Shown here in pieces: positions 16,801 through 23,237 of a stretch of DNA of 64,000 nt; within the stretch, counting starts at the first letter, position 1, and every line of letters starts with the position of its first letter. Source of the stretch: VRUE01 sp963728045. Its GTDB lineage: Bacteria; Actinomycetota; Thermoleophilia; Solirubrobacterales; 70-9. Under the pieces are notes generated by a model. The model made no database searches and was not told where the DNA came from. It saw only the letters and a program-made list of their open reading frames with translations. Location of the stretch: positions 1 to 64,000 of the forward strand of contig CAVSIE010000003.1 in the NCBI GenBank assembly GCA_963728045.1, written 5' to 3'. The position numbers and the translations under genes were made by a program.

Positions 16801-17555
16801 AACACATTGAAACCAGTAAAATTGGAGCCTGTGGAGGAACGTATAAAGCTGGCACCTACGTCGGCACCTACGTGATCAGTGGCTCCGAGGCGCCCGAAGG
16901 GTATCCTGAAGAGAAAGAACCGGTCGGTCTCTATATGGCCAATGAACAGGTTGTGGTCCCACCGTTGGTCGAAGCCGAAAAATATTCGGCGGTTGTCGGC
17001 GCGGAAGGGGGCACAATGGCGATCTCCATGGGTTCCTCTATGTCGTTCAACTGTGCGTCGACCGGCAAAGGCCAAGGCTTGCTCGGCGGTCCCTCCAAAG
17101 AAGCTAACCTGATATTCCAGAAATGGACTGGCTGTTATTGGGGGGGCGGATTCAGCATCAGCATGAACGGCTGCTCCTTCGTCCTGCGCCCCCTGGTCGG
17201 CCAGCTGCCGTACACCACCGGCTCTCTGGGCATCACCTGTCCTACAGGGAAAGAAATCATGTTCACGACTCCCGGCGGGTGCGAAGTTAAAATCCCATCA
17301 CAGAGCAACCTCAGCTCGATCAAAACCGAGAACGTTGGCAGCGGCACCTCGCGTGCGATCAACGCGAACCTGGTTGTGAAAGGTCTGACCTACACACAGG
17401 GCGCGAAAGGCGTGTATTGCCAACCGGGAACGCGTAGCGATGGCTCTCTTGGCGGCACTTGGAACCTCAAAGGGTATGCAAACCTCGGCACACAGGTCGT
17501 GGAAGGAGAACTGAAATACATCGAGGGTGCCCAGCGCGGCATCTGGGCCGAATAG
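13830..17555 (+). CDS. Large secreted multidomain protein with HELLH motif and repeats
   Basis: The product is 1,241 residues. The ATG at 13,830 is preferred over the ATG 45 bp upstream because it is followed directly by a signal peptide (VWNFMLIVAVLAAVLA, cleavage near SFA-HPG). A metalloprotease-like domain has HELLHVMGA at about 287-295. Next come an FN3-like segment (about 395-495) and roughly seven repeats of about 45-60 residues with the pattern SC...C.AVG...W.GS.WT. Two related Cys-rich C-terminal modules begin at AEKY (about 850 and 1,050). The last 1.2 kb is visibly richer in A/T. It may be a surface or secreted peptidase. Confidence 0.8.
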   Translation: MSSTHQWRTSLVWNFMLIVAVLAAVLAIAPTASFAHPGHDHGLSSATGRMPGVPDYQKIDGVVSRFDPQSREYILRKPGEPAARAHVESDVRPVSEGVAANGGYSSLPSGEIQPSCATSGHRIVVVNAYDAGTKTADAGDAHIRSLVKRMNWKFVQQSQLSSQPDRTLQMKVDCDGSGATTVTDVAVPFGYKSEGIDTTDGDIGVLDTMLYVEQKLGEPEGANSVKYLIFNDKNRYPSFVGVGYKYSDATKSSSNINLKYTSSAFISRNPKHTLDGKDSWESTIPVHELLHVMGAALNYESEPGKWIAAPYATTGSHCIDGIDILCYSDGGTSPDGSYSEGRCPAEAGHESAERVTLDCGFDTYFDAETESGEWLSKWWNVGGSENPFLVYTPGTPPVATAPQAFTTAADFETYSATLKGLVNPGGVATTYKFEYGTTTSYGSSVPASPKSIGSGIDDVQVSETIKTEPEVTYHYRVVATNSKGTFYGEDKTVTTSHWEVQPIEGPSSSKGRGELSDISCSSSIHCVAVGSNSKGAPLSEQWDGSQWTIMANVKLEGGLERVSCSSASFCMATGKTGSTLFSESWNGSSWSSVSFPIPVGSNGSAIEAISCTSSTACVAVGRYSGSKGEAFEANTLIERWNGSEWTIVPSPNVEGNAFSRLWGVSCTSATSCLAVGSTNKTLGSALSPLVQKWDGSKWTIVSAPTPPGGSGSLQSVSCPAANFCMASGAGGENLAFAASWDGVGWKAQGSGLPNGLRSISCATQSSCELVGSLTKGQHWNGSSWTTQDLAAVPGGENFDGRRVSCPGPSLCTAVGRYTGVPFFSPGTRPLAERLIPSPHVKFRAEKYISEEFSEKYSSTATAEQSGSHKFTNEKSQTLTCSKATAAGAMSEPSITLALAPAYKECNFLGTAASGKANSCKYVFLSTNDKEPFTGSVDIACSKENDGIEFTTAFCTLKIPAQKALGTLTLANTGKKSRGRTITATLSLSGVEHIETSKIGACGGTYKAGTYVGTYVISGSEAPEGYPEEKEPVGLYMANEQVVVPPLVEAEKYSAVVGAEGGTMAISMGSSMSFNCASTGKGQGLLGGPSKEANLIFQKWTGCYWGGGFSISMNGCSFVLRPLVGQLPYTTGSLGITCPTGKEIMFTTPGGCEVKIPSQSNLSSIKTENVGSGTSRAINANLVVKGLTYTQGAKGVYCQPGTRSDGSLGGTWNLKGYANLGTQVVEGELKYIEGAQRGIWAE

Positions 17556-17595
17556 CTCGGTCCTAGCAGGAAGGGAGCCTCTCCTTCGTGGAACA

Positions 17596-17623
17596 CCGCG
17601 CCCCGGAGCACTCCGGGGCGCGG
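17596..17623 (+). terminator. Intrinsic terminator after the large secreted protein
   Basis: A 13-bp perfect stem (CCGCGCCCCGGAG / CTCCGGGGCGCGG) with a two-base loop is followed by TTGTTTG. It lies 40 bp after the stop codon and before the alpha-operon leader. Confidence 0.8.
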
Positions 17624-17675
17624 TTGTTTGAGGGGATGGGGTTGAAGGCAACTCAGGCTTCGCGCAAGGCTGGCG

Positions 17676-17778
17676 CTTGCTATCTTTCCCGGTCGGCCCA
17701 TTGGGCCGTTTGGCCGTGCCTGTCGCCCGTCTCCTGGGGCGTGCAGGAGCCCTGCAGTCGATACGAGATTCCGGAGCG
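17676..17778 (+). promoter_or_regulatory. Alpha-operon leader, copy 1 (promoter plus structured 5' UTR)
   Basis: It begins CTTGCTATCTTTCCCGG, with TATCTT (17,681-17,686) as an extended -10 element (TGCTATCTT). It then folds into CGGTC/GGCCG (17,690-17,694 with 17,712-17,716) enclosing GGCCC/GGGCC, and a second hairpin of CCTG/CAGG (17,719-17,722 with 17,744-17,747) enclosing CGCCC/GGGCG. A competing pairing of CTCCTG in the loop with CAGGAG downstream is possible. A second copy lies before rpsK. It is probably a ribosomal-protein leader controlling the operon. Confidence 0.65.
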
Positions 17779-17892
17779 ATGAAGGTCCGAGCTTCAGTCA
17801 AGCCGATGTGCGAAAAGTGCAAGATCATCCGCCGTAACGGGGCGGTCCTCGTGATCTGTCAGAACCCCCGCCACAAGCAGCGTCAGGGCTAG
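17779..17892 (+). CDS. rpmJ: Ribosomal protein L36
   Basis: A 37-residue basic protein, MKVRASVKPMCEKCKII..., with the C-x-x-C...C...H zinc-ribbon cysteines of the C+ form of L36 (CEKC, later C and H). A GGAG ribosome-binding site stands 4 bp before the ATG. It is the first gene after the leader and 13 bp before rpsM, the standard order. The infA gene that usually precedes rpmJ is not here. Confidence 0.95.
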   Translation: MKVRASVKPMCEKCKIIRRNGAVLVICQNPRHKQRQG

Positions 17893-17905
17893 GGGAGAGG
17901 CCAAG

Positions 17906-18289
17906 ATGGCACGTATCGCAGGCATCAACATCCCGGTCGGCAAGCGGGTCGAGATCGGTCTTACTTATGTCTTCGGGATCGGCCGCTCTACGGCGCAGGA
18001 GATCCTCGAGGAGACGAAAATCGACCCCAACACCCTGGTCAAGGACCTGACCGAGGACGAGGTCGTGCGCCTGCGCGAGGCGGTGGAGCAGCGCGAGGTC
18101 GAGGGCGACCTGCGCCGCGACCGCTCCCAGAACGTCAAACGGCTGATGGAGATCGGCGCCTACCGCGGCCTGCGGCACCGCCGCGGCCTGCCGGTACGGG
18201 GCCAGCGGACCAAGACCAACGCGCGCGGCCGCAAGGGCCCGCGTCGTCTCAGCGTGGCTGGCAAGCGCAAAGCGCCCCAGCCTAAGTAG
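17906..18289 (+). CDS. rpsM: Ribosomal protein S13
   Basis: A 127-residue S13. ARIAGINIPVGKRVEIGL at the N terminus and YRGLRHRRGLPVRGQRTKTN near the C terminus are conserved family blocks; S13 contacts tRNA and 23S rRNA in the small-subunit head. A basic tail (RKGPRRLSVAGKRK) follows. In nearly all bacteria rpsK follows directly; here 692 bp with two unrelated genes intervene. Confidence 0.97.
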   Translation: MARIAGINIPVGKRVEIGLTYVFGIGRSTAQEILEETKIDPNTLVKDLTEDEVVRLREAVEQREVEGDLRRDRSQNVKRLMEIGAYRGLRHRRGLPVRGQRTKTNARGRKGPRRLSVAGKRKAPQPK

Positions 18290-18367
18290 CGACGTCTGTC
18301 TCGCGATTTACCTGAGTCGTGGCCCCGGATCGGGGGAGAAAGTTGCGTGTTCAGCTCTTAACGGAGC

Positions 18368-18580
18368 ATGCGCTTCAGTCGGCATGCGAAGAACCGGATG
18401 CGACTGTGCGGTGTTTCCGGCGACGAGGTCCTGGAGATCATCTCCGATCAGAACCGAGCTGGAGAGGATCCGAACGGGAATCTGCTCTATGCCGGGACCA
18501 TCCAGGGTCTCTCGCTCTGCGTAGTGCTTGCGCTCGATGACCTGACCACCGTGATCACCGTCTACGATCTGGAGGCATGA
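18368..18580 (+). CDS. DUF4258-like protein, possible toxin
   Basis: A 70-residue protein: RFSRHAKNRMRLCGVSGDEV with a basic N terminus, then a strand NGNLLYAGTIQGLSLCVVLALDD. The pattern of a Ser-Arg-His-Ala motif followed by a small alpha/beta core is that of DUF4258 proteins, often found in toxin-antitoxin-like pairs with DUF2283. The ATG is chosen because it gives this domain. It overlaps the next gene by 4 bp. Its placement inside a ribosomal operon is odd. Confidence 0.7.
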   Translation: MRFSRHAKNRMRLCGVSGDEVLEIISDQNRAGEDPNGNLLYAGTIQGLSLCVVLALDDLTTVITVYDLEA

Positions 18581-18873
18581 TGCGAGCCGACTACGACAGC
18601 GAGGGCGACACGATCCAGATCGAATTGGGGCGTGTTCGGAAGCTCGGACATAGCGAGTTGGTCGAGAACGGTGCCGTCATCATCGGAATCCATGAGGATC
18701 GACCGGTGATGGTCGATGTGATCGGGACGCGCAACGGCTTCGAGGAGCCGCTTCGAGTCGCCGCGGAGCGCTACGAGCTCGACGCCGAAGCGCTGATTGC
18801 TGCCGCGAATGCGGCCCTTGCGGCCCCCGACCGGACCGTGACGCTGGACGTCGGCGTCCGGGCCGCGGCCTGA
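18577..18873 (+). CDS. DUF2283-like protein, possible antitoxin
   Basis: A 98-residue protein beginning MMRADYDSEGDTIQIELG, close to the DUF2283 pattern (a Y-D-x-x-x-D-x-x-x-I strand). It ends in an alanine-rich helix. It is translationally coupled to the DUF4258-like gene (4-bp ATGA overlap). DUF2283 partners often act as antitoxins, but this is inferred from gene pairing. It ends 18 bp before the second alpha-operon leader. Confidence 0.7.
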   Translation: MMRADYDSEGDTIQIELGRVRKLGHSELVENGAVIIGIHEDRPVMVDVIGTRNGFEEPLRVAAERYELDAEALIAAANAALAAPDRTVTLDVGVRAAA

Positions 18874-18891
18874 GCCCGCGCACGCCTGACC

Positions 18892-18981
18892 CTTGCTATC
18901 TTTCCCGGTCGGCCCTGAGGGTCGTTGACCGTGCCCGTCGCCCGTTTCCTGGGGCGTGCGGGAGTCCTTGAGGAGATACGA
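18892..18981 (+). promoter_or_regulatory. Alpha-operon leader, copy 2, before rpsK
   Basis: The first 24 bases are identical to copy 1, including TATCTT (18,898-18,903). The first helix CGGTC/GACCG (18,906-18,910 with 18,927-18,931) replaces the T-G pair of copy 1 with T-A. The second helix CCCG/CGGG (18,934-18,937 with 18,959-18,962) replaces a T-A pair with C-G. The inner CGCCC/GGGCG stem is unchanged. These paired differences support a conserved RNA fold. The leader probably gives rpsK-rpsD-rpoA-rplQ its own promoter. Confidence 0.65.
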
Positions 18982-19383
18982 ATGGCAGCAGCGAAAAAAC
19001 CTGCGAAGGGCCGCGCGCGGCGACGCGTCAAGAAGAACGTCGCTTACGGGCAGGCGCACATCAAGACTTCGTTCAATAACACGATCGTCACCCTGACCGA
19101 CACGCAGGGCAACGTGATCGCCTGGGAGTCGGCCGGCTCGGCGGGCTTCAAAGGCTCGCGCAAGTCGACGCCGTTCGCCGCCCAGGTCACCGCCGACGCG
19201 GCCGCCAAGAAAGGCATGGAGCACGGCCTGGAAAAGGTCGAGGTCTTCGCCAAGGGCGCCGGCTCCGGTCGCGAGACTGCGATCCGCTCTCTGCAGGCGG
19301 CCGGGCTCGAAGTGACGACGGTCAAGGACGTCTCCCCGCAGGCCCACAACGGCTGCCGGCCGAAGAAGCGGAGGCGCGTCTAG
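18982..19383 (+). CDS. rpsK: Ribosomal protein S11
   Basis: A 133-residue S11. KNVAYGQAHIKTSFNNTIVT and DVSPQAHNGCRPKKRRRV are the family's rRNA-binding blocks. The longer frame extends into the leader; this ATG follows GAGGAGATACGA and gives the family N terminus (AAAKKPAKGRARRRVKK). It overlaps rpsD by one base. Confidence 0.97.
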   Translation: MAAAKKPAKGRARRRVKKNVAYGQAHIKTSFNNTIVTLTDTQGNVIAWESAGSAGFKGSRKSTPFAAQVTADAAAKKGMEHGLEKVEVFAKGAGSGRETAIRSLQAAGLEVTTVKDVSPQAHNGCRPKKRRRV

Positions 19384-20003
19384 TGGCCCGCGATACCTCT
19401 CCCCAGTGCAAGCAGTGCCGCCGCGAGGGCCAGAAGCTCTTCCTCAAGGGCGAGCGCTGCTTCACCGACAAGTGCGGGGTTGAGCGTCGCTCCTACCCGC
19501 CCGGCGACCACGGCCGCGGCCGCATGCGCCAGTCCGAGTACCGCGTGCAGCTGCGCGAGAAGCAGAAGACGCGCCGCTACTACCAGGTGCTGGAGAAGCA
19601 GTTCCGCGCTTACTACGACAAGGCCTCGCGCCAGGACGGCGTCACCGGCGAGAACCTGCTGCGCCTGCTCGAGTCGCGCTTCGACAACGTGCTCGTGCGC
19701 CTCGGCTTCGCCGCCTCGCGGCGCCAGGCCCGGCAGCTGATCCGCCACGGCCACTGGCTGATCAACGGCCGCCGCGTCGACATCCCCTCCTACCAAGTCC
19801 GTCCCGAGGACGTGATCTCGATCAAATCCGGCTCGGCCGCCAACGACACGATTCGGCGGGCAACCGAACTGGTTTCGACCGTGCCGGCCTGGCTGCAGGC
19901 CGACCACGATTCCCTTACCGCCAAGGTCCTGCGCTACCCGGAGCGCTCCGAGATCTCGGCCCCGGTGCAGGAGCAGCTGATCGTCGAGCTGTACTCCAAG
20001 TAA
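19383..20003 (+). CDS. rpsD: Ribosomal protein S4
   Basis: A 206-residue S4. The N-terminal zinc-binding cysteines (CKQCRREGQ...C...C) and the S4 RNA-binding domain (LLESRFDNVLVRLGFAASRR, RQLIRHGHWLINGRRVDIPS) are present. S4 is the classical autoregulator of the alpha operon in Escherichia coli, so it is a natural candidate to bind the duplicated leader. The GTG start overlaps the rpsK stop (TAGTG). Confidence 0.97.
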   Translation: MARDTSPQCKQCRREGQKLFLKGERCFTDKCGVERRSYPPGDHGRGRMRQSEYRVQLREKQKTRRYYQVLEKQFRAYYDKASRQDGVTGENLLRLLESRFDNVLVRLGFAASRRQARQLIRHGHWLINGRRVDIPSYQVRPEDVISIKSGSAANDTIRRATELVSTVPAWLQADHDSLTAKVLRYPERSEISAPVQEQLIVELYSK

Positions 20004-20039
20004 CCGGCCCCTATTCCGTAACACGCAACGAAGGAATCC

Positions 20040-21020
20040 ATGACCACTGACTTTCAGGTCCCCCGCATCAGCTCAGAGAAGGTGGACGATCGCCGCGGCA
20101 CCTTCACCATCGAGCCCCTAGACAAGGGGTTCGGGTACACGTTCGGCAACAGCCTCCGCCGCGTCCTGCTCTCCTCGCTCGGCGGAGCTTCCATCACCAG
20201 TGTCCGCATCGAGGGGGTCGCGCACGAGTTCTCGACCGTGCCCGGCGTCAAGGAGGACGTCACCGACATCGTCCTGAACCTGAAGGACCTCGTCGTCCGC
20301 ATGCACACCGACGCCGACGAGGTTGAGGCGCCGCTGGTGGCCACCGGCCCCGGCGAGGTCAAGGCCAAGGACATCGACCTGCCGTCGGGGGTGGAGATCC
20401 TCAACCCCGACGCGCCGATCGCGACGCTGGAGAAGAAAACCAAGCTCGAGGTCTACCTGACGATCGGCCGCGGTCGCGGCTACTCGGCGGCTGAAGACAA
20501 CAAGTCGGACGACCAGCCGATCGGCGTGATTCCGATCGACTCGATCTTCTCGCCGATCCGGCGCGCCTCTTACTCGGTCGACACCGCTCGCGTCGGTCAG
20601 CGCACCGACTTCGACAAACTGACTCTCGACCTCGAGACCGACGGCTCGATCGAGCCGGGGGCGGCGCTGCGCGAAGCCTCCGAGATCCTGATCAAGAGCC
20701 TGGCGATCTTCACCGACGCCGACCGGGTCGAGGAACTGACCGCGCGTGATCCGGTCGTTTCCCACACCGCCGATGCGGTGGCCGGGCTCGCCGGCGAAGG
20801 GATCGCCGAAAGCAACGGGCTCGATGAGATCCTGATCGAGGAGCTGGAGCTGGGCGTGCGCTCCTACAACTGCCTGAAGCGGGCGGGAGTGCAGACGGTC
20901 GGCGACCTGGTGCGGAAGTCCCGCGCCGAGCTGAACGCGATCCCCAACTTCGGCCAGAAGTCGATCGAGGAAGTGATCGAAACCCTCCAGTCCCGCGGCC
21001 TCGACCTGCAGCCGGACTAG
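20040..21020 (+). CDS. rpoA: RNA polymerase alpha subunit
   Basis: A 326-residue subunit. The N-terminal dimerisation domain (TIEPLDKGFGYTFGNSLRRV) and the C-terminal DNA-binding domain (LELGVRSYNCLKRAGVQTVG, IPNFGQKSIEEV) are both intact, joined by a linker near residues 235-255. It sits in its canonical place between rpsD and rplQ, with AAGGAATCC before the ATG. Confidence 0.98.
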   Translation: MTTDFQVPRISSEKVDDRRGTFTIEPLDKGFGYTFGNSLRRVLLSSLGGASITSVRIEGVAHEFSTVPGVKEDVTDIVLNLKDLVVRMHTDADEVEAPLVATGPGEVKAKDIDLPSGVEILNPDAPIATLEKKTKLEVYLTIGRGRGYSAAEDNKSDDQPIGVIPIDSIFSPIRRASYSVDTARVGQRTDFDKLTLDLETDGSIEPGAALREASEILIKSLAIFTDADRVEELTARDPVVSHTADAVAGLAGEGIAESNGLDEILIEELELGVRSYNCLKRAGVQTVGDLVRKSRAELNAIPNFGQKSIEEVIETLQSRGLDLQPD

Positions 21021-21051
21021 GAGCGCGAGGGAGCAGGGGAGAGCAGAGCCG

Positions 21052-21405
21052 ATGCGTCACCGCAAGAAGCGCAACAAGCTCAGTCGCGACGCGTCGCATC
21101 GCGAGTCGCTGCTCTCCAACCTCTGCAAGCAGCTGATCGACCACGAGCGGATCGAAACCAGCCAGGCCAAGGCGAAGGCGGTCAAGCCCGAGGTCGAGCA
21201 GCTGATCACGCTCGCCAAGCGGGGCGACCTGCACGCGCGGCGCCAGGCGCTGGCGACGCTGCACAACGACAAGTTCATCGTGCACAAGCTGTTCGAGGAG
21301 GTCGCGCCGCGGTATGTCGAGCGGCCGGGCGGGTACACCCGCATCGTCAAGTTGGGTCCGAGGCGTTCGGACTCGACTGAGATGGTTTATCTCGAGTTGG
21401 TGTAG
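21052..21405 (+). CDS. rplQ: Ribosomal protein L17
   Basis: A 117-residue L17: MRHRKKRNKLSRDASHRESL is the conserved N terminus and GYTRIVKLGPRRSDSTEM the conserved C-terminal block. It is the last gene of the alpha operon. The stop codon is immediately followed by the left arm of the large inverted-repeat element. Confidence 0.97.
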   Translation: MRHRKKRNKLSRDASHRESLLSNLCKQLIDHERIETSQAKAKAVKPEVEQLITLAKRGDLHARRQALATLHNDKFIVHKLFEEVAPRYVERPGGYTRIVKLGPRRSDSTEMVYLELV

Positions 21406-21406
21406 G

Positions 21407-21497
21407 GGAGGCGGGATTTCCTCCCGCCCCGACAAGTGCCGCGCTAATTAGCGCGGCACTTTGAGTATCCGCCGGTTCGGGAGGAAATCCCGCCTCC
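21407..21497. repeat. Structured inverted-repeat element, copy 1, between rplQ and truA
   Basis: The outer arms (21,407-21,426 and 21,478-21,497) are perfectly complementary over 20 bp. An inner hairpin at 21,434-21,461 has 12-bp arms beginning AAGT and ending ACTT around AATT. Between the helices are the single-stranded parts CCCCGAC and TGAGTATCCGCCGGTT. It sits between the 3' ends of convergent rplQ and truA, so it could terminate both. A second inverted copy lies upstream of truA. Confidence 0.8.
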
Positions 21498-21518
21498 ATC
21501 ACTCACAAGCGAACCCGC

Positions 21519-22253
21519 CTAGTCGTAGTTGACTGACTCCAGGTACAAGCCGTGCGGGGGTGCTGTGTCGCCGGCTGCTGACCTAGGTGCGCCGGCTAGG
21601 AGCTGGGTGAAGTCCTCGACTGTGCGTCTTCCGGAAGCTGCTTCGAGCATGGTGCCTACTAGGGCGCGGACCATGTTGCGCATGAAGGCGTCGGCGGTGA
21701 TGCGGAAGGAGAGGATGTCGCCTTCGGCGGTCCAGGCTGCGGTGAGGACGTCGCGGTCGAAGCGGACGTGGTCGGTCTGGGTCGGGGTGAAGGCGGTGAA
21801 GTCGTGCGTGCCGATGAGAGCCTCCGCGCAGGCGTCAAGGGCGTCGCGGTCGACGCGGTGCGGCCACCAGAGCGCGCGACCCTGCTCAAAGGGGCTCGGG
21901 GTGCTCCGCGCGAGCACGCGGTAGCGGTAGCTCCGAGACTTCGCGCCGCGCCGGGCGTCGAAACCATCCGCTACGACCGCAGCCGTGGTGACCGCGATGT
22001 CGTCGGGCCCGACCCCGTTCAACCGCCGTGCCAAATCCCCCGGCACCTCCGCTTCCGTCTCGAAGCTGGCCACCTGCCCCAGCGCATGCACCCCTGCATC
22101 GGTCCTCCCGGCCACGGTCAGCTGCACGGATGCGCGCAGCACTGTCTCCAGCGCCGCCTCCAGCTCCCCCTGCACCGTCCGCAGCCCAGGCTGAGCCGCC
22201 CAGCCTCGGAATCTGCTTCCGTCATATTCGACGTCGAGCCTTACGGTTGGCAC
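21519..22253 (-). CDS. truA: tRNA pseudouridine(38-40) synthase TruA
   Basis: A 244-residue protein from the GTG start (VPTVRLDVEYDG). The catalytic block AGRTDAGVHALGQVASF carries the essential aspartate, and FMRNMVRALVGTMLEAASGR is the conserved C-terminal motif. The frame continues upstream for 74 codons through the second structured element, but those residues are unlike TruA, so the GTG is chosen. The gene is bracketed by inverted copies of the element. Confidence 0.93.
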   Translation of the reverse strand: MPTVRLDVEYDGSRFRGWAAQPGLRTVQGELEAALETVLRASVQLTVAGRTDAGVHALGQVASFETEAEVPGDLARRLNGVGPDDIAVTTAAVVADGFDARRGAKSRSYRYRVLARSTPSPFEQGRALWWPHRVDRDALDACAEALIGTHDFTAFTPTQTDHVRFDRDVLTAAWTAEGDILSFRITADAFMRNMVRALVGTMLEAASGRRTVEDFTQLLAGAPRSAAGDTAPPHGLYLESVNYD

Positions 22254-22281
22254 GGGGCAGCAGTATGCAGCGACCGTGATA

Positions 22282-22374
22282 GCGACGCGGGGGACCTCCC
22301 GAACCGGCGGATACTCAAAGTCGTCGCGCCCATAAGCGCGACGACTTGTCGGGGCGGGAGGTCCCCCGCGTCGC
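22282..22374. repeat. Structured inverted-repeat element, copy 2, between truA and surE
   Basis: On the minus strand this matches copy 1 in its single-stranded parts (CCCCGAC and TGAGTATCCGCCGGTT). The outer arms (22,282-22,301 with 22,355-22,374; 20 bp perfect) and inner arms (22,318-22,329 with 22,336-22,347; 12 bp perfect) have mostly different sequence. It lies between divergent starts, 28 bp upstream of truA, so a terminator role is unlikely for this copy. Confidence 0.8.
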
Positions 22375-22424
22375 CCACGCGCGCGGGGCGAGGGATGCCC
22401 GCCCCGCCGCCTAGAATCGCTTCC

Positions 22425-23237
22425 ATGCGAGTCCTGCTGACCAACGACGACGGAATCTCTGCCCCCGGCCTGCAAGCCGCCCGCCGCGCCATCCGCGAGG
22501 TCGACGGGGTCGAGGTTGACGTGATCGCGCCGGACTCCAACCGCAGCGCCACCGCGCGCAGCATCACGACCCGCTCGCCGCTGACCGTCGAGGAGGTCGA
22601 GTTCGGCGACGGCGACGTCGGCTACGCGACTGACGGCACTCCGGTCGACTGCGTGCGCTTCGCCGAGCTGGGCCTAGTCGGCGGGCGGCCCGACCTGATC
22701 GTCTCCGGGATCAACCACGGCGCCAACCTCGGCGACGACATCACCTACTCGGGCACGGTCGCCGCCGCCTTCGAGGGCATCGTGCTCGGGATTCCAGCGG
22801 TGGCGGTCTCTCAGCAGTCCTCCGGCGGCGGCATGGGCTACGTCAGCGGCAAGTTCGACTTCGGCGTCGCGGCCCCCTTCGCCGCCCAGCTGGTCCGTTG
22901 CCTCGCCAAAGAGCCGATGCCTCCTGCGACGCTGATCAACGTCAACTGCCCCGCCGGGGAGCCAACCGGGGTCGAGGTGACGAAACTGGGCAAGCGGATC
23001 TACAACGACGAGCTGAAGCTGGTCGGCGAGGAGTCGGACAGCCGCCGCCGCTACGAGATCTACGGCTGGAAACCAGGCTACGAGGAGATCGAGGGAACCG
23101 ACCTCTTCGCGGTTGCCGAAGGCCGCATCGCGGTCACTCCGATCCACTTCGACCTCACCGACCACGGCGGGCTGGAGCGGCTGCGGGGCTGGGAGTTCGC
23201 CGAGATGCTGGCGGCCTGCGCCCCCTCTTCGGTTTGA
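22425..23237 (+). CDS. surE: 5'/3'-nucleotidase SurE
   Basis: A 270-residue SurE. The N terminus RVLLTNDDGISAPGL carries the Asp-Asp metal ligands, and DSNRSATARS and SGINHGANLGDDITYSGTV complete the active site. SurE dephosphorylates nucleoside monophosphates. The long frame upstream is antisense to truA and is not part of the gene. The stop overlaps the ligA start (TTGA). Confidence 0.95.
   Translation: MRVLLTNDDGISAPGLQAARRAIREVDGVEVDVIAPDSNRSATARSITTRSPLTVEEVEFGDGDVGYATDGTPVDCVRFAELGLVGGRPDLIVSGINHGANLGDDITYSGTVAAAFEGIVLGIPAVAVSQQSSGGGMGYVSGKFDFGVAAPFAAQLVRCLAKEPMPPATLINVNCPAGEPTGVEVTKLGKRIYNDELKLVGEESDSRRRYEIYGWKPGYEEIEGTDLFAVAEGRIAVTPIHFDLTDHGGLERLRGWEFAEMLAACAPSSV

Noticed and set aside
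22282..22374. Copy 2 of the truA element as an intrinsic terminator
   Set aside because: It lies between divergent start codons and no T-tract follows, so termination is not its evident role.
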